A DNA stretch of 64,000 nt from Methylophilaceae bacterium. Lineage in GTDB: Bacteria; Pseudomonadota; Gammaproteobacteria; Burkholderiales; Methylophilaceae. How positions within the stretch are numbered: the stretch's first letter is position 1; each line of letters starts with the position of its first letter. A program made the translations under genes and the position numbers. Under the pieces are notes generated by a model. That model saw only the letters and a program-made list of their open reading frames with translations. It searched no databases and had not been told where the DNA came from. Below, in pieces: positions 28,027 through 36,792 of this stretch. The stretch is taken from positions 186,001 through 250,000 of the forward strand of contig JABFRO010000002.1 in the NCBI GenBank assembly GCA_013141125.1. The letters run 5' to 3'.

Positions 28027-31000
28027 GTGAGCAACTTCGCCTTCCTCAAGTCTGAGTGGCCGATGCTGTTCGATGCAGCAACCCAAGCAGAAGGAATGGC
28101 GAACACCGATGCCCGCGCCTCCTGCTTCTATTCCCGCCGCGCGTTGGAGCTGACGGTGGCGTGGCTCTACACCTACGACAAAACCCTCAAGCTGCCATAC
28201 CAAGACCACCTGAGCGCGCTCATTCATGAGCCCACTTTCCGCAAGGCAACGGGCGAGGCGGTGTTCACCAAGACCAAGCTCATCAAGGACCTCGGCAATC
28301 TGGCGGTGCACAGCACGCGCAAGATCATGCACGCCGATGCGCTGACGGCGACGCGCGAGTTGTTTCATGTTTGTTACTGGCTGGCGCGCACTTATGGCAA
28401 GAAGTCGCGCCCTGATCCCGGCCTGATTTTTTCCGCTACCTTGCTGCCGCAACCTTCCGCCGCACCGGCACAGTCACTCGACCAATTGCAGAAGCTGGAA
28501 GCGCAACTGCACGAGCGCGACCAAAAACTCACCACGCTGCTGGCGGACAAGACGGCGCTGGATGAGGAACTGAAAAAGCTGCGCGAGGAAATCGCTGCGG
28601 CCAAGAAGACCAACTCCGCGCAACTCGACACCCACGATTATTCCGAAGCGCAAACCCGCGATTACTTCATCGACCTTCTGCTGAAAGAAGCGGGTTGGCC
28701 GCTGGATAAGTCGCAAGACCGCGAGTTTGAAGTGAGCGGCATGCCCAGCGATTCCGGCGTCGGCTTTGTCGACTATGTGTTGTGGGCAGATGACGGCAAA
28801 CCGCTGGCGGTGATTGAAGCCAAGCGCACCAAGCGCGATGCCAAGGTGGGGCAGCAGCAAGCCAAGCTGTATGCCGATTGCCTGGAAGCGAAGTACGGTC
28901 AGCGTCCCGTGATTTTCTACACCAATGGCTATGAGCATTGGCTGTGGGACGATGCCAGTTACCCGCCTCGTGCGGTGCAGGGCTTTTTCAAAAAGGCCGA
29001 GCTGGAGTTGATGATTCAGCGCAGAACCACGCGCAAATCGCTGGCAGCCGCGCCGATTAACGAGGCCATCGTCGAACGCTATTACCAGACCCGCGCGATC
29101 CGCCGCATCGGCGAAGCCATTGAAACCGACCATCAGCGCAAAGCCTTGGTGGTGATGGCGACCGGGGCGGGCAAGACGCGCACGGTGATTGCGCTGGCCG
29201 ATGTCCTGATGCGCTGCAACTGGGCCAAGCGCGTGCTGTTTCTGGCCGACCGTGTGGCCTTGGTAAGGCAGGCGGTCAATGCCTTCAAGACGCACCTGCC
29301 GGATTCTTCGCCGGTGAATCTGGTTACCGAAAAAGATACCGAGGGGCGCGTTTACCTTTCCACTTATCCCACCATGATGGGCTTGATTGATGATGCGAAG
29401 GACGGGCAGCGCCGTTTTGGAGTGGGGCACTTCGACCTTATCGTGATCGACGAGGCGCATCGCTCGGTGTATCAAAAATATCGCGCCATCTTTGAGTATT
29501 TCGACAGCTTGCTGGTGGGACTGACGGCCACGCCCAAGGATGAAATCGACCACAACACCTATGGCTTGTTTGATCTGGAAAGCGGTGTGCCGACCGATGC
29601 CTATTCGCTGGACGATGCGGTGTCTGATAGGTTTCTGGTTCCGCCCGAGGCGGTTTCCGTGCCGCTCAAGTTTCAGCGCGAGGGCATCAAGTACGACGAG
29701 CTATCGGAAGACGAGCAGGAGCAGTGGGACGCACTGGAGTGGAACGAGGACGGCACTGCGCCTGATGAAGTGGGCGCCGAGGCGCTCAACAAGTGGCTGT
29801 TCAATACCGACACCGTGGACAAGGTGCTGGCGCATGTGATGACGCGCGGGCAGAAGGTGGCGGGTGGCGACCGGCTGGGCAAGACCATCATCTTTGCCAA
29901 GAACAACGACCACGCCGAGTTCATTGCCGAACGCTTCAATATCAACTACCCGCATTACAAGGGCGAGTTTGCGCGGGTCATCACTTTCAAGACCGAATAC
30001 GCGCAGAGTCTGATCGACAACTTCTCCGCCAAGGACAAGATGCCGCATATCGCCATCTCGGTGGATATGCTGGACACCGGCATCGACGTGCCGGAGGTGT
30101 TGAACCTGGTGTTCTTCAAGGCGGTTCGCTCCAAGACCAAGTTCTGGCAGATGGTCGGGCGCGGCACACGTTTGTGCCCGAATGTGTTCGGGCCGAACGA
30201 GGACAAGAAATTCTTTTACCTTTTCGACTACTGCCAGAACCTGGAATATTTCAGTCAGAACCCGGATGTGACCGACGGTGCGTCCAGCGAAGCGCTGGGG
30301 ACGCGCTTGTTCAAGGCGCGCCTGCAACTGATAGGCGAGCTGGACAACCAATTCATCGGTGAGCAGTCCATGCTCCAAGTCGAAGATGCGTATTACGATA
30401 AGGGTGACGACAAGACGCTGCGCCGCGATTTGGCCGACATGCTGCATACGCAGGTGGCGGCGATGAACATCGACAATTTCGTGGTGCGGCCACAACGCAG
30501 GCTGGTGGAAAAATATGCCCAGACTGAGCCGTGGAAAAAGTTGGGTGTGGCCGAGTTTACCGAACTGGCGCAATACGTGTCGGGTCTGCCCACCGAGTTG
30601 GCCGATGAAGACGAAGAGGCCAAGCGTTTCGATTTGCTGGTGCTGCGCACGCAGCTTTCCATCTTGCAGGCCAATCCGGGCTTCGCCAGCCTGCGCGACA
30701 AAATCATCGCCATTGCCAGTGCACTGGAAGATCAGCAGAGCATCCCGGCCATCAAGGCACACATCGTTTTGATTCAGTCGATGATGGGAGAGGAGTGGTG
30801 GGCGGATGTCACCGTCGCTATGCTGGAGACGGCTCGCAAACGGCTGCGCACGTTAATCAAGCTCATTGAGAAAGGTAAGCGCATCGTCGTTTACACCGAC
30901 TTTGAAGATGAGCTGGGCGAAGGCACAACAGTCGAGTTGCCGGAAATGGGCATTGGCATGAACTTCGAACGCTTCCGCGACAAGGCACGCCAGTTCCTTA

Positions 31001-31428
31001 AAGCGCACGAAAGCCATCTGGCATTGCAACGCCTGCGCCGTAATCAGCCGCTCACAGCATCCGACCTCGACGAGCTGGAGCGGATGTTGGTCGAAGCGGG
31101 CGGCACACAGGCAATCATTGATCGAGCAAAGGAACAAAGCCAAGGGCTGGGTGTGTTCATCCGCTCGTTGGTAGGGCTGGATCATGAAACTGCAAAGCAG
31201 ACATTTAGCCAGTTCATTTCAGGGGCTGCGGTGTCCGCTAACCAAATTGAGTTCATCAACCTTGTGGTCGATTACCTGACCGAGAATGGTGTGATGGAGC
31301 CGGACAGGCTGTATGAGTCTCCGTTTACCGACATCAACCCCTTGGGGCCGGAAGGGGTGTTTCCGTCGGCCAAAGTGGATCAGATAGTGCAGGTGCTCAC
31401 TGAAATTCGGAATAGTGCGGTTGGATAG
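28027..31428 (+). CDS. hsdR: Type I restriction-modification system, restriction/translocase subunit (EcoEI type)
   Basis: The 1133-residue HsdR starts at GTG after an AAGGA site. Domains in order: an N-terminal DUF4145/HEPN-like region (residues 1-120), a coiled coil, a PD-(D/E)XK nuclease with VDYVLWADD and IEAKRTKRD near 250-268, the helicase core with Walker A ATGAGKT near 378 and DEAH near 475, the second RecA domain with DTGIDVP and MVGRGTRLCP, and an EcoEI-type C-terminal domain. All catalytic motifs look intact. It pulls DNA past the complex and cuts unmethylated DNA. Confidence 0.95.
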   Translation: MSNFAFLKSEWPMLFDAATQAEGMANTDARASCFYSRRALELTVAWLYTYDKTLKLPYQDHLSALIHEPTFRKATGEAVFTKTKLIKDLGNLAVHSTRKIMHADALTATRELFHVCYWLARTYGKKSRPDPGLIFSATLLPQPSAAPAQSLDQLQKLEAQLHERDQKLTTLLADKTALDEELKKLREEIAAAKKTNSAQLDTHDYSEAQTRDYFIDLLLKEAGWPLDKSQDREFEVSGMPSDSGVGFVDYVLWADDGKPLAVIEAKRTKRDAKVGQQQAKLYADCLEAKYGQRPVIFYTNGYEHWLWDDASYPPRAVQGFFKKAELELMIQRRTTRKSLAAAPINEAIVERYYQTRAIRRIGEAIETDHQRKALVVMATGAGKTRTVIALADVLMRCNWAKRVLFLADRVALVRQAVNAFKTHLPDSSPVNLVTEKDTEGRVYLSTYPTMMGLIDDAKDGQRRFGVGHFDLIVIDEAHRSVYQKYRAIFEYFDSLLVGLTATPKDEIDHNTYGLFDLESGVPTDAYSLDDAVSDRFLVPPEAVSVPLKFQREGIKYDELSEDEQEQWDALEWNEDGTAPDEVGAEALNKWLFNTDTVDKVLAHVMTRGQKVAGGDRLGKTIIFAKNNDHAEFIAERFNINYPHYKGEFARVITFKTEYAQSLIDNFSAKDKMPHIAISVDMLDTGIDVPEVLNLVFFKAVRSKTKFWQMVGRGTRLCPNVFGPNEDKKFFYLFDYCQNLEYFSQNPDVTDGASSEALGTRLFKARLQLIGELDNQFIGEQSMLQVEDAYYDKGDDKTLRRDLADMLHTQVAAMNIDNFVVRPQRRLVEKYAQTEPWKKLGVAEFTELAQYVSGLPTELADEDEEAKRFDLLVLRTQLSILQANPGFASLRDKIIAIASALEDQQSIPAIKAHIVLIQSMMGEEWWADVTVAMLETARKRLRTLIKLIEKGKRIVVYTDFEDELGEGTTVELPEMGIGMNFERFRDKARQFLKAHESHLALQRLRRNQPLTASDLDELERMLVEAGGTQAIIDRAKEQSQGLGVFIRSLVGLDHETAKQTFSQFISGAAVSANQIEFINLVVDYLTENGVMEPDRLYESPFTDINPLGPEGVFPSAKVDQIVQVLTEIRNSAVG

Positions 31429-31593
31429 GCTACAGTAAAACAAACCGTATGAGGCATTGTCACCCCATGGACAATCCTGAGGGCAGGGGCTATCATTTCA
31501 AGTTATAGTTCCTCAGTATATTGAGAACAAATAAAGACGAAGAAGAAAATGAATATTGCTGGCTCGGTAACAGTCACACAGGAGAACCCAAAC

Positions 31594-32127
31594 ATGAACA
31601 TAGTTTATGCGGCTCCAAAACCTTATGGGCAACCTCAAGTTTATATTTCCGAAGTAGCGAAGGACGTGGCTAAAGAAATTAGTTATGGTTCTGGAGATGA
31701 TTTAATTGCACTCGTTGAAAACATCGGTGGTAGGGTGACTTATCAAGAGTTGCGCGAGCTTGAAAAAAGTGACTCTGGTTCAATACTTGTTGAGCCCGAT
31801 GGGAAGTTTGAAATAACTCTTCCTAACCACACAAGTATGCAGCGTGATCGTTTTACTATCGCACATGAAATAGGCCATTTGGTTTTGCACTTCATGTTAA
31901 ATAAAGGGAAAGCTGATCATGAAGGTTTGGCAGCAGCTCGCTATGGCTCTGGTCTAGTGGAGTATGAGGCTAACTGGTTTGCAGCTTCTTTCTTGATGCC
32001 AGATGATCAATTCAAACTATGTTATGAAAGCAATGCGGCTGATTTGAATGCTGTTGCTGCTAAGTTTGCGGTATCTTTAACTGCGGCCGCAGTGAGAGCA
32101 AAGGCATTGGGACTTAGTGGTTACTGA
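31594..32127 (+). CDS. ImmA/IrrE-family metallopeptidase
   Basis: I favour the ATG at 31594, nine bases after AGGAG, giving 177 residues; an in-frame ATG at 31549 would add 15. The peptidase domain has the zinc site HEIGH in RFTIAHEIGHLVLHF and a third ligand probably in VEYEANWFAASFLMP. Family members cut repressors or other regulators after a signal (ImmA with ImmR, IrrE/PprI with DdrO). No HTH domain is fused here. The stop overlaps the start of the next gene by 11 bases, so the two products are coupled and probably act together. Confidence 0.85.
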   Translation: MNIVYAAPKPYGQPQVYISEVAKDVAKEISYGSGDDLIALVENIGGRVTYQELRELEKSDSGSILVEPDGKFEITLPNHTSMQRDRFTIAHEIGHLVLHFMLNKGKADHEGLAAARYGSGLVEYEANWFAASFLMPDDQFKLCYESNAADLNAVAAKFAVSLTAAAVRAKALGLSGY

Positions 32128-33349
32128 CCATTCGCTTCCTGATGGCCTCCAAGATCATGGCTATCTCAAACCTACGCTGAGAATTTTTTTAAGCGTGGAT
32201 ATAGTTAACTCCACTTCATTTAAACAAGCAGCCCGTGGTCATTTAGAAAAGAAGCTGAGACAAGCGGACGTGCCTATTGAGAATGACCGAGAGGAAATTT
32301 GGTTTTCTCCGATCGCCCGGTTTTATCGCGGCATTGAGCGAAAGCTTGGGGAAGAGTGGAGGAAGCGATGTGATTCAATTACTGATTTAGGGGATCCGGG
32401 TTCTCCACCAACTCTTTGGAAGGCATCCGGTGACGAAGTTATTTATGAGAAAAAATTAGTTTCGCCGCTTCAGGCATTGCTGACTACCCGCGCGTGGATG
32501 GCAGCAGTAAATGAGCATCGGTTAGAACTTAAAGAAGAGTTTCCAATACTAGATTTGAAAGCCTCGGCATGGCTCGCAGGTTTTCCAGTGAATAACGCTG
32601 AAGTCGTTTTGCGCCGTACTCCTGATGAGTTAAATCCACTTGAAGATTTAACTGAAGGTGACTCCTTTTTGGTAAATATTCTTCGGCTAAAAGAATTGCA
32701 TAAGCAGTCCAGAAGTGACGATGGGGACATATTTCTGGACTTTATTGGCCCTTCAATGGATACCGGATTTCGAGTTTCCTCCTTGGCTACGCCACGTAAA
32801 TTGGCCATTACCATTGACCTTGCTTACATGGTCGCTCATGCAGCAGATGCGATGCCGAAGCACATTTCTTTTCCATTGCTGAGGCCTCCTTTGTTTCAAT
32901 ATGACGGGCGTATCCCCTTGAAGGGGGTTTCGGATGGGGCTCCATACCCTTTTTTCTGGATAGATATGAAAGAGGATGACGCCATACTCGTCGAAGAGGA
33001 TAAGTTGACGGGCCGTAAGAGACTACTGTGTGCAGAAGTTCTTCCGTTCTGCACGGGATTTTTCTCGGAGCATCATGAAAGAGGTGCGTTCATGACCCCA
33101 TATCTGGTGGATGAGCCCACGACCTCACCTTTTAGTCATGTTCCAGAGGTGCATAAGAAAAGATTGGCGGGACTTGTATATTGGGCACAAGAGCTTAATA
33201 AGCGGGAAGAGGAAAAAGCATCTCAATTGGCCATTAATGAACCAACTGTTCCGCAAGAACCCGCCTCGGTTCCGCCTACGTTTCCTGAGTTGTGGACTGA
33301 GTTGGCGAAATTTTTCATTAGCAGACAGCCTGGGATTGTTCAAAAGTAA
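32117..33349 (+). CDS. Nucleotide-cyclase-like protein (class III fold, Pycsar-like), partner of the peptidase
   Basis: The 410-residue protein starts at GTG with GGGA upstream, inside the peptidase gene. Residues about 20-240 follow the class III nucleotide cyclase pattern: FLSVDIVNST with Asp28, and WKASGDEVIY with Asp106 as the second metal ligand; LDLKASAWLAGFP and the DTGFRVSSLATPRKL segment match later core strands. The rest (240-410) is unassigned and soluble. Cyclases of this type make cCMP or cUMP in Pycsar antiphage systems. No TIR or membrane effector is next to it; the neighbour is a peptidase. The function is inferred from motif pattern only. Confidence 0.5.
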   Translation: MVTDHSLPDGLQDHGYLKPTLRIFLSVDIVNSTSFKQAARGHLEKKLRQADVPIENDREEIWFSPIARFYRGIERKLGEEWRKRCDSITDLGDPGSPPTLWKASGDEVIYEKKLVSPLQALLTTRAWMAAVNEHRLELKEEFPILDLKASAWLAGFPVNNAEVVLRRTPDELNPLEDLTEGDSFLVNILRLKELHKQSRSDDGDIFLDFIGPSMDTGFRVSSLATPRKLAITIDLAYMVAHAADAMPKHISFPLLRPPLFQYDGRIPLKGVSDGAPYPFFWIDMKEDDAILVEEDKLTGRKRLLCAEVLPFCTGFFSEHHERGAFMTPYLVDEPTTSPFSHVPEVHKKRLAGLVYWAQELNKREEEKASQLAINEPTVPQEPASVPPTFPELWTELAKFFISRQPGIVQK

Positions 33350-33378
33350 TACTGACAGCAACTTGGGTTAATGTACAT

Positions 33379-33418
33379 GAAACGCCAATCGGATCGCACC
33401 CGGTTGGCGTTTCGCTTT
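33379..33418. terminator. Bidirectional terminator between convergent genes
   Basis: A 10-base perfect inverted repeat (33379-33388 and 33404-33413) with weaker pairing inside its loop lies between the cyclase-like gene and the convergent HTH-peptidase gene. Confidence 0.7.
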
Positions 33419-33423
33419 ATAGC

Positions 33424-34500
33424 TTATGCAAGTCTCAGACTTGGAATATCTTTCGATTTTATAATTTGCTTATCTACCGGATTATCAATTAAATTAAATA
33501 TCAATCCATATAGCTCCCCGCTAGGAATGTAAAGCTCTTTAGCAACATGCTCTTTTGTAATTCTGTCTTCCCAAAGCTTGCGGAATATCATTTCCCAAAG
33601 CGTAGATTTCTCTCTCGGCAATCCATTAGGCTCCGATCTTCCAAACTGCTTATTAATCTGAATACAGAAAGTTCTATATTGCCAATCACTCAGACGCTCA
33701 GCTTTATGTAGCCGATAAGCTAGCGCAGAAACTGATATTCCCCATCGAGACTTCGCCTGTACTAATTGATTCAATGAGGTGATAAAAGGAACATTGCCGA
33801 TCAAATCCATTGTCGGCATAAGGACATGGGAAGCAAACTTATCGGCTTCTATTTCTGCTTGCCGCCCTTGCGGTTTCGTATGCCTATGGAGAACCAAATG
33901 CCCCAATTCATGCAACGCATCAAATCTGCTTCTTTCAGCCGTGCTGAAGGAATTTAGAAAAATATATGGAATCCCATCGCGCCAACATGAAAATGCATCT
34001 AGATTTTTTGTATCTTCACAAAGTGAAAAGATTCTCACGCCTTTGGATTCCAACAATTTAATTACATTCGATATTGGCTTTTCACCAAGCCCCCAATATG
34101 TACGCAATACTTTTGCGGCAGCATCTGGCTCGTTCTCATGTTCCAAATTTATCAAGTCTACTTCGGGCAAATTGAATTTATCTGAAACCCAATCGGCAAT
34201 TAGATATGCAAATGATCCAGCCATTAAAGCAGAATCTCTTTCTCTTGCTGTCATGGCCGAAAGACTGCGGAAACTTACTGAGTCAGGAGTCGGAATATCT
34301 ATGTCGTCACCGCAGAAAAAATCAACAGGGAATTTTAGCGCCTTAGATAGAGCATCTATGGTTGATTGCTCGATATTTTCTGCCTTTCCTTGTTCAATCC
34401 TAGAGAGATGCACAGCAGTAATTCCGGCCAAGTCGGCCAGCCCCTTGCCGGTCAATTGCCTTCGTTTTCTGGCAATAATAAGTCTTGATGGATTAAACAT
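33424..34500 (-). CDS. HTH (XRE) plus ImmA/IrrE metallopeptidase fusion
   Basis: The 358-residue protein has an N-terminal XRE helix-turn-helix (LIIARKRRQLTGKGLADLAG, then AVHLSRIEQGK) and a peptidase domain with HELGH in RFDALHELGHLVLHRH and the third-ligand region EIEADKFASHVLMP. Fused proteins of this type often are regulators of toxin-antitoxin or phage-defence loci, where the peptidase acts on the repressor itself or on a partner. The C-terminal 100 residues are unassigned. Its start lies two bases after the stop of the 34503-35135 gene, so the two form an operon. Confidence 0.85.
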   Translation of the reverse strand: MFNPSRLIIARKRRQLTGKGLADLAGITAVHLSRIEQGKAENIEQSTIDALSKALKFPVDFFCGDDIDIPTPDSVSFRSLSAMTARERDSALMAGSFAYLIADWVSDKFNLPEVDLINLEHENEPDAAAKVLRTYWGLGEKPISNVIKLLESKGVRIFSLCEDTKNLDAFSCWRDGIPYIFLNSFSTAERSRFDALHELGHLVLHRHTKPQGRQAEIEADKFASHVLMPTMDLIGNVPFITSLNQLVQAKSRWGISVSALAYRLHKAERLSDWQYRTFCIQINKQFGRSEPNGLPREKSTLWEMIFRKLWEDRITKEHVAKELYIPSGELYGLIFNLIDNPVDKQIIKSKDIPSLRLA

Positions 34501-34502
34501 GG

Positions 34503-35135
34503 TTAAGCTTTTTTGCTTATCTGGATGTCGAAGTCTTGATCGTCAGTATCAGGTTTGTCTGATTTAACCGACAAATCACTCCAATCATCATCCTGAATGA
34601 TGAAAATTCGCTCATCAAACGTTCCGAAGCTTCCATTCTTAATTGCGCGCGGCTTAGACAGTTCAGCCTTTACAATGCCGTCATTAAAAGATACACAGTA
34701 AAACCATACATGCGTATTTTCCCTAGCCTTGTCCTCATCTTCCATGTAAGACCACAAATATCCTGCTGGGTTATTAACAAGTCCGGCGATGCCACTCCCT
34801 TTGCTGGATATTGGGCATGGGTCTTTCATACTGCATGCCACATCAACATTTTGGAACAAAAGTACGACACCAAGATTCTTGTTTGAGATTCCTTCTACAC
34901 CATTATGTCTCGTCATTTCCCAGCCATGTTTACTGACAAATATTAATCTTAGCGCTGCCAGTCCTGCATGATATGAATATGTACCCGGAGCACTTGCTGA
35001 GTGTAGAATGGTTGCCTCATTTCTTGCGGAAACCGCCTCAAGTGCTATGCCTTGAAGTTCTCTGATAGTTACATCGAAATCAAACAGTTTATTATTGATT
35101 TCGTCTTGCTCTTGAAAAACAGTCGCTGAATTCAT
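34503..35135 (-). CDS. Unknown protein in operon with the HTH-peptidase
   Basis: I do not recognise this 210-residue soluble protein. The ATG at 35135 is a better start than a TTG four codons upstream. It contains GVVLLFQNVDVACSMKDPCP and VNNPAGYLWSYMEDEDKARE, and a very acidic C-terminal part (SDKPDTDDQDFDIQI). It precedes the XRE-ImmA/IrrE gene with a 2-base gap. Such a pairing often means a target or toxin controlled by the peptidase-regulator; that is inference from position. Confidence 0.55.
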   Translation of the reverse strand: MNSATVFQEQDEINNKLFDFDVTIRELQGIALEAVSARNEATILHSASAPGTYSYHAGLAALRLIFVSKHGWEMTRHNGVEGISNKNLGVVLLFQNVDVACSMKDPCPISSKGSGIAGLVNNPAGYLWSYMEDEDKARENTHVWFYCVSFNDGIVKAELSKPRAIKNGSFGTFDERIFIIQDDDWSDLSVKSDKPDTDDQDFDIQISKKA

Positions 35136-35247
35136 AATTAGCACCAAGTTAATATTTTAAGCCTCAATTGTGGTACAAAAAATTAACTTGGTCAATGTAA
35201 TTCTATGATGATGTTGCGAGTTTTTGATGCGCCAGTAATTTTCTTAA

Positions 35248-35552
35248 TATTGGCAACGGTATTTAACAGATTTTATACGACTTGTGCGGCTGCTACATAA
35301 TCCCGCTTTTTCCCGTATCGTAGGGCGTTTTACTGAAAGATTAAAGCAAGTCAACAGCAAGGCGTGGGCATTGTGGGGAGTGCGCTCAAGGTGACACAAC
35401 TTCAGTCTCAGATAGATGAATTGAAGAAGGCCGTAACAATTAAGGATGAAGAAATGTGGGGCATTAATAGCAAACTCAAGCCACCGATGAAAATATCTCA
35501 AGAAGCTATTGATAGAGCCGCCATTCCAGATAGAGGAAGATTTCGCCTCTAA
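35248..35552 (+). pseudogene. Possible degraded gene fragment, about 100 codons in two frames
   Basis: A protein-like segment runs open from 35248 (WQRYLTDFIRLVRLLHNPAF onwards) to a stop near 35391, and a coiled-coil-like segment (VTQLQSQIDELKKAV) follows in another frame to 35552. Read together they suggest one frameshifted gene of unknown family; the second part alone could start at a GTG at 35364. No ribosome binding site is clear. Confidence 0.25.
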
Positions 35553-35582
35553 CGATTAAGGTTAGACTTCATATAACTCCCT

Positions 35583-36404
35583 ATGTCTGAGTCAAAAAAT
35601 ATTCCCCTTGAGCAAGTTCTCGCGAATGCGCTCATGAAGTCAAGTTTCGGTCCAAAACTAGAATCGCACATCGCCCTCTCTCTGGCGGCATCTGAGTCAC
35701 GGCAGCAGTTGGCTAAAACAGTTCAAGAGCCTGTGCGGGATTTACAGAAAGCCTTCGCCGATCTTATCGCTGACATGGTTAGTGCCTTTGCAAAACTTCC
35801 TGGAGAACTCCGCCCTGCAATGAGGTCGCTGGTGGGTCTTGGATGGTTTCCGTCAGGCGAAATGGGCTTCTCCGAAATACACGCATTTCGGCAAGCCTGC
35901 GATGCGGGAAACAAAGTTGCCGTCGATCAAGCGATGGTCGACTGGTTGCGAACCGAAATGCCGGAAATACGAAAGCGTCTGTCGAACAGATTCCCCCTCA
36001 GACATCAAATTCTGGATGCAGCTTTCGCAGCTCATGAATCCGCCAAGTATGAGTTATCCATTCCAGTCTTTCTTGCTCAGGTAGAGGGTATGTGTCTAGA
36101 AGTTCTAGGAACGAAACTGTTCTCCACTAAGAGCGGCGTACCTGTGACGCGAGAGTCGACTGAAGCGTTGTCACGAATGGAGCTCTCTGAAGTCTTGCTG
36201 TTACCTCTTCGGGAGCTTCATGGCCTAACGGCCAGCAAGGCATCACGCGGCAATTGGCCTGATGCACCGAATCGTCATGAAATCTTGCATGGTATTTCGA
36301 CCGACTACGCCACGCCCATCAACAGCTACAAGGCCATCTCCCTTTTGGAGTACTTCTGCACCTTTGTTGCACCAAGACTTGATGCGGACTGGCCACGCAT
36401 ATGA
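35583..36404 (+). CDS. HEPN-like protein of unknown function
   Basis: The 273-residue protein is helical and soluble. Near the C terminus it has NRHEILHGIS followed by YATPINSYKAISLLEYF, which fits the RX4H motif and trailing helix of HEPN-type proteins (Arg, four residues, His). The N-terminal half (PLEQVLANALMKSSFGPKL and on) is unassigned. HEPN domains with this motif are often RNases in toxin and abortive-infection systems; others are inactive. No nucleotidyltransferase partner is next to it. Its place at the end of a defence-rich island suggests a defence role (inference). Confidence 0.6.
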   Translation: MSESKNIPLEQVLANALMKSSFGPKLESHIALSLAASESRQQLAKTVQEPVRDLQKAFADLIADMVSAFAKLPGELRPAMRSLVGLGWFPSGEMGFSEIHAFRQACDAGNKVAVDQAMVDWLRTEMPEIRKRLSNRFPLRHQILDAAFAAHESAKYELSIPVFLAQVEGMCLEVLGTKLFSTKSGVPVTRESTEALSRMELSEVLLLPLRELHGLTASKASRGNWPDAPNRHEILHGISTDYATPINSYKAISLLEYFCTFVAPRLDADWPRI

Positions 36405-36453
36405 AGTTGCCACCTAACCCGTCCATCAACCCGGACCAGCCGGGTGGTGTCCT

Positions 36454-36792
36454 ATGGAAATAATTGCGCACGAATTTACAGATTCACTCTCAAGTTTTCT
36501 TCTGGAAAATCCCACCTCAAACGAAAGAGATTGGCTGAAACAAATTGATCAAGGTGAGCTATCGACACTTGTTGATCTATTGCGATTAATTGCGGAGGGG
36601 AGAGGGGTTCCAGGATTCGATGAATTCGAATGTTTAAATAAATTCACTGACGCGCATCTATTGGCTTTTAAGGTTAATAATATTGGGAAGAAACGTCATA
36701 TTTCAAAAATGAAACCTGAGCGGCAAAATAAATTGGTCTCCAGAATTCTGATGGACGCTCAATTGACGTTGATCAGTCACAAAATTGTTTAG
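36454..36792 (+). CDS. Hypothetical protein, last gene of the island
   Basis: I do not recognise this 112-residue protein. It is soluble, with helices such as NERDWLKQIDQGELSTLVDLL and a basic stretch NIGKKRHISKMKPERQNKL that could contact nucleic acid. It starts 50 bases after the HEPN-like gene on the same strand. No good ribosome binding site is seen. Confidence 0.45.
   Translation: MEIIAHEFTDSLSSFLLENPTSNERDWLKQIDQGELSTLVDLLRLIAEGRGVPGFDEFECLNKFTDAHLLAFKVNNIGKKRHISKMKPERQNKLVSRILMDAQLTLISHKIV

Noticed and set aside
27889-28452. Long open frame antisense to the start of hsdR
   Set aside because: It overlaps the well-supported hsdR N terminus and its peptide is arginine/glutamine-rich without any domain; it is a shadow frame.
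29701-30762. Frame of about 350 codons antisense to hsdR
   Set aside because: GC-rich coding DNA often leaves long antisense frames; the sense strand has clear helicase motifs here.
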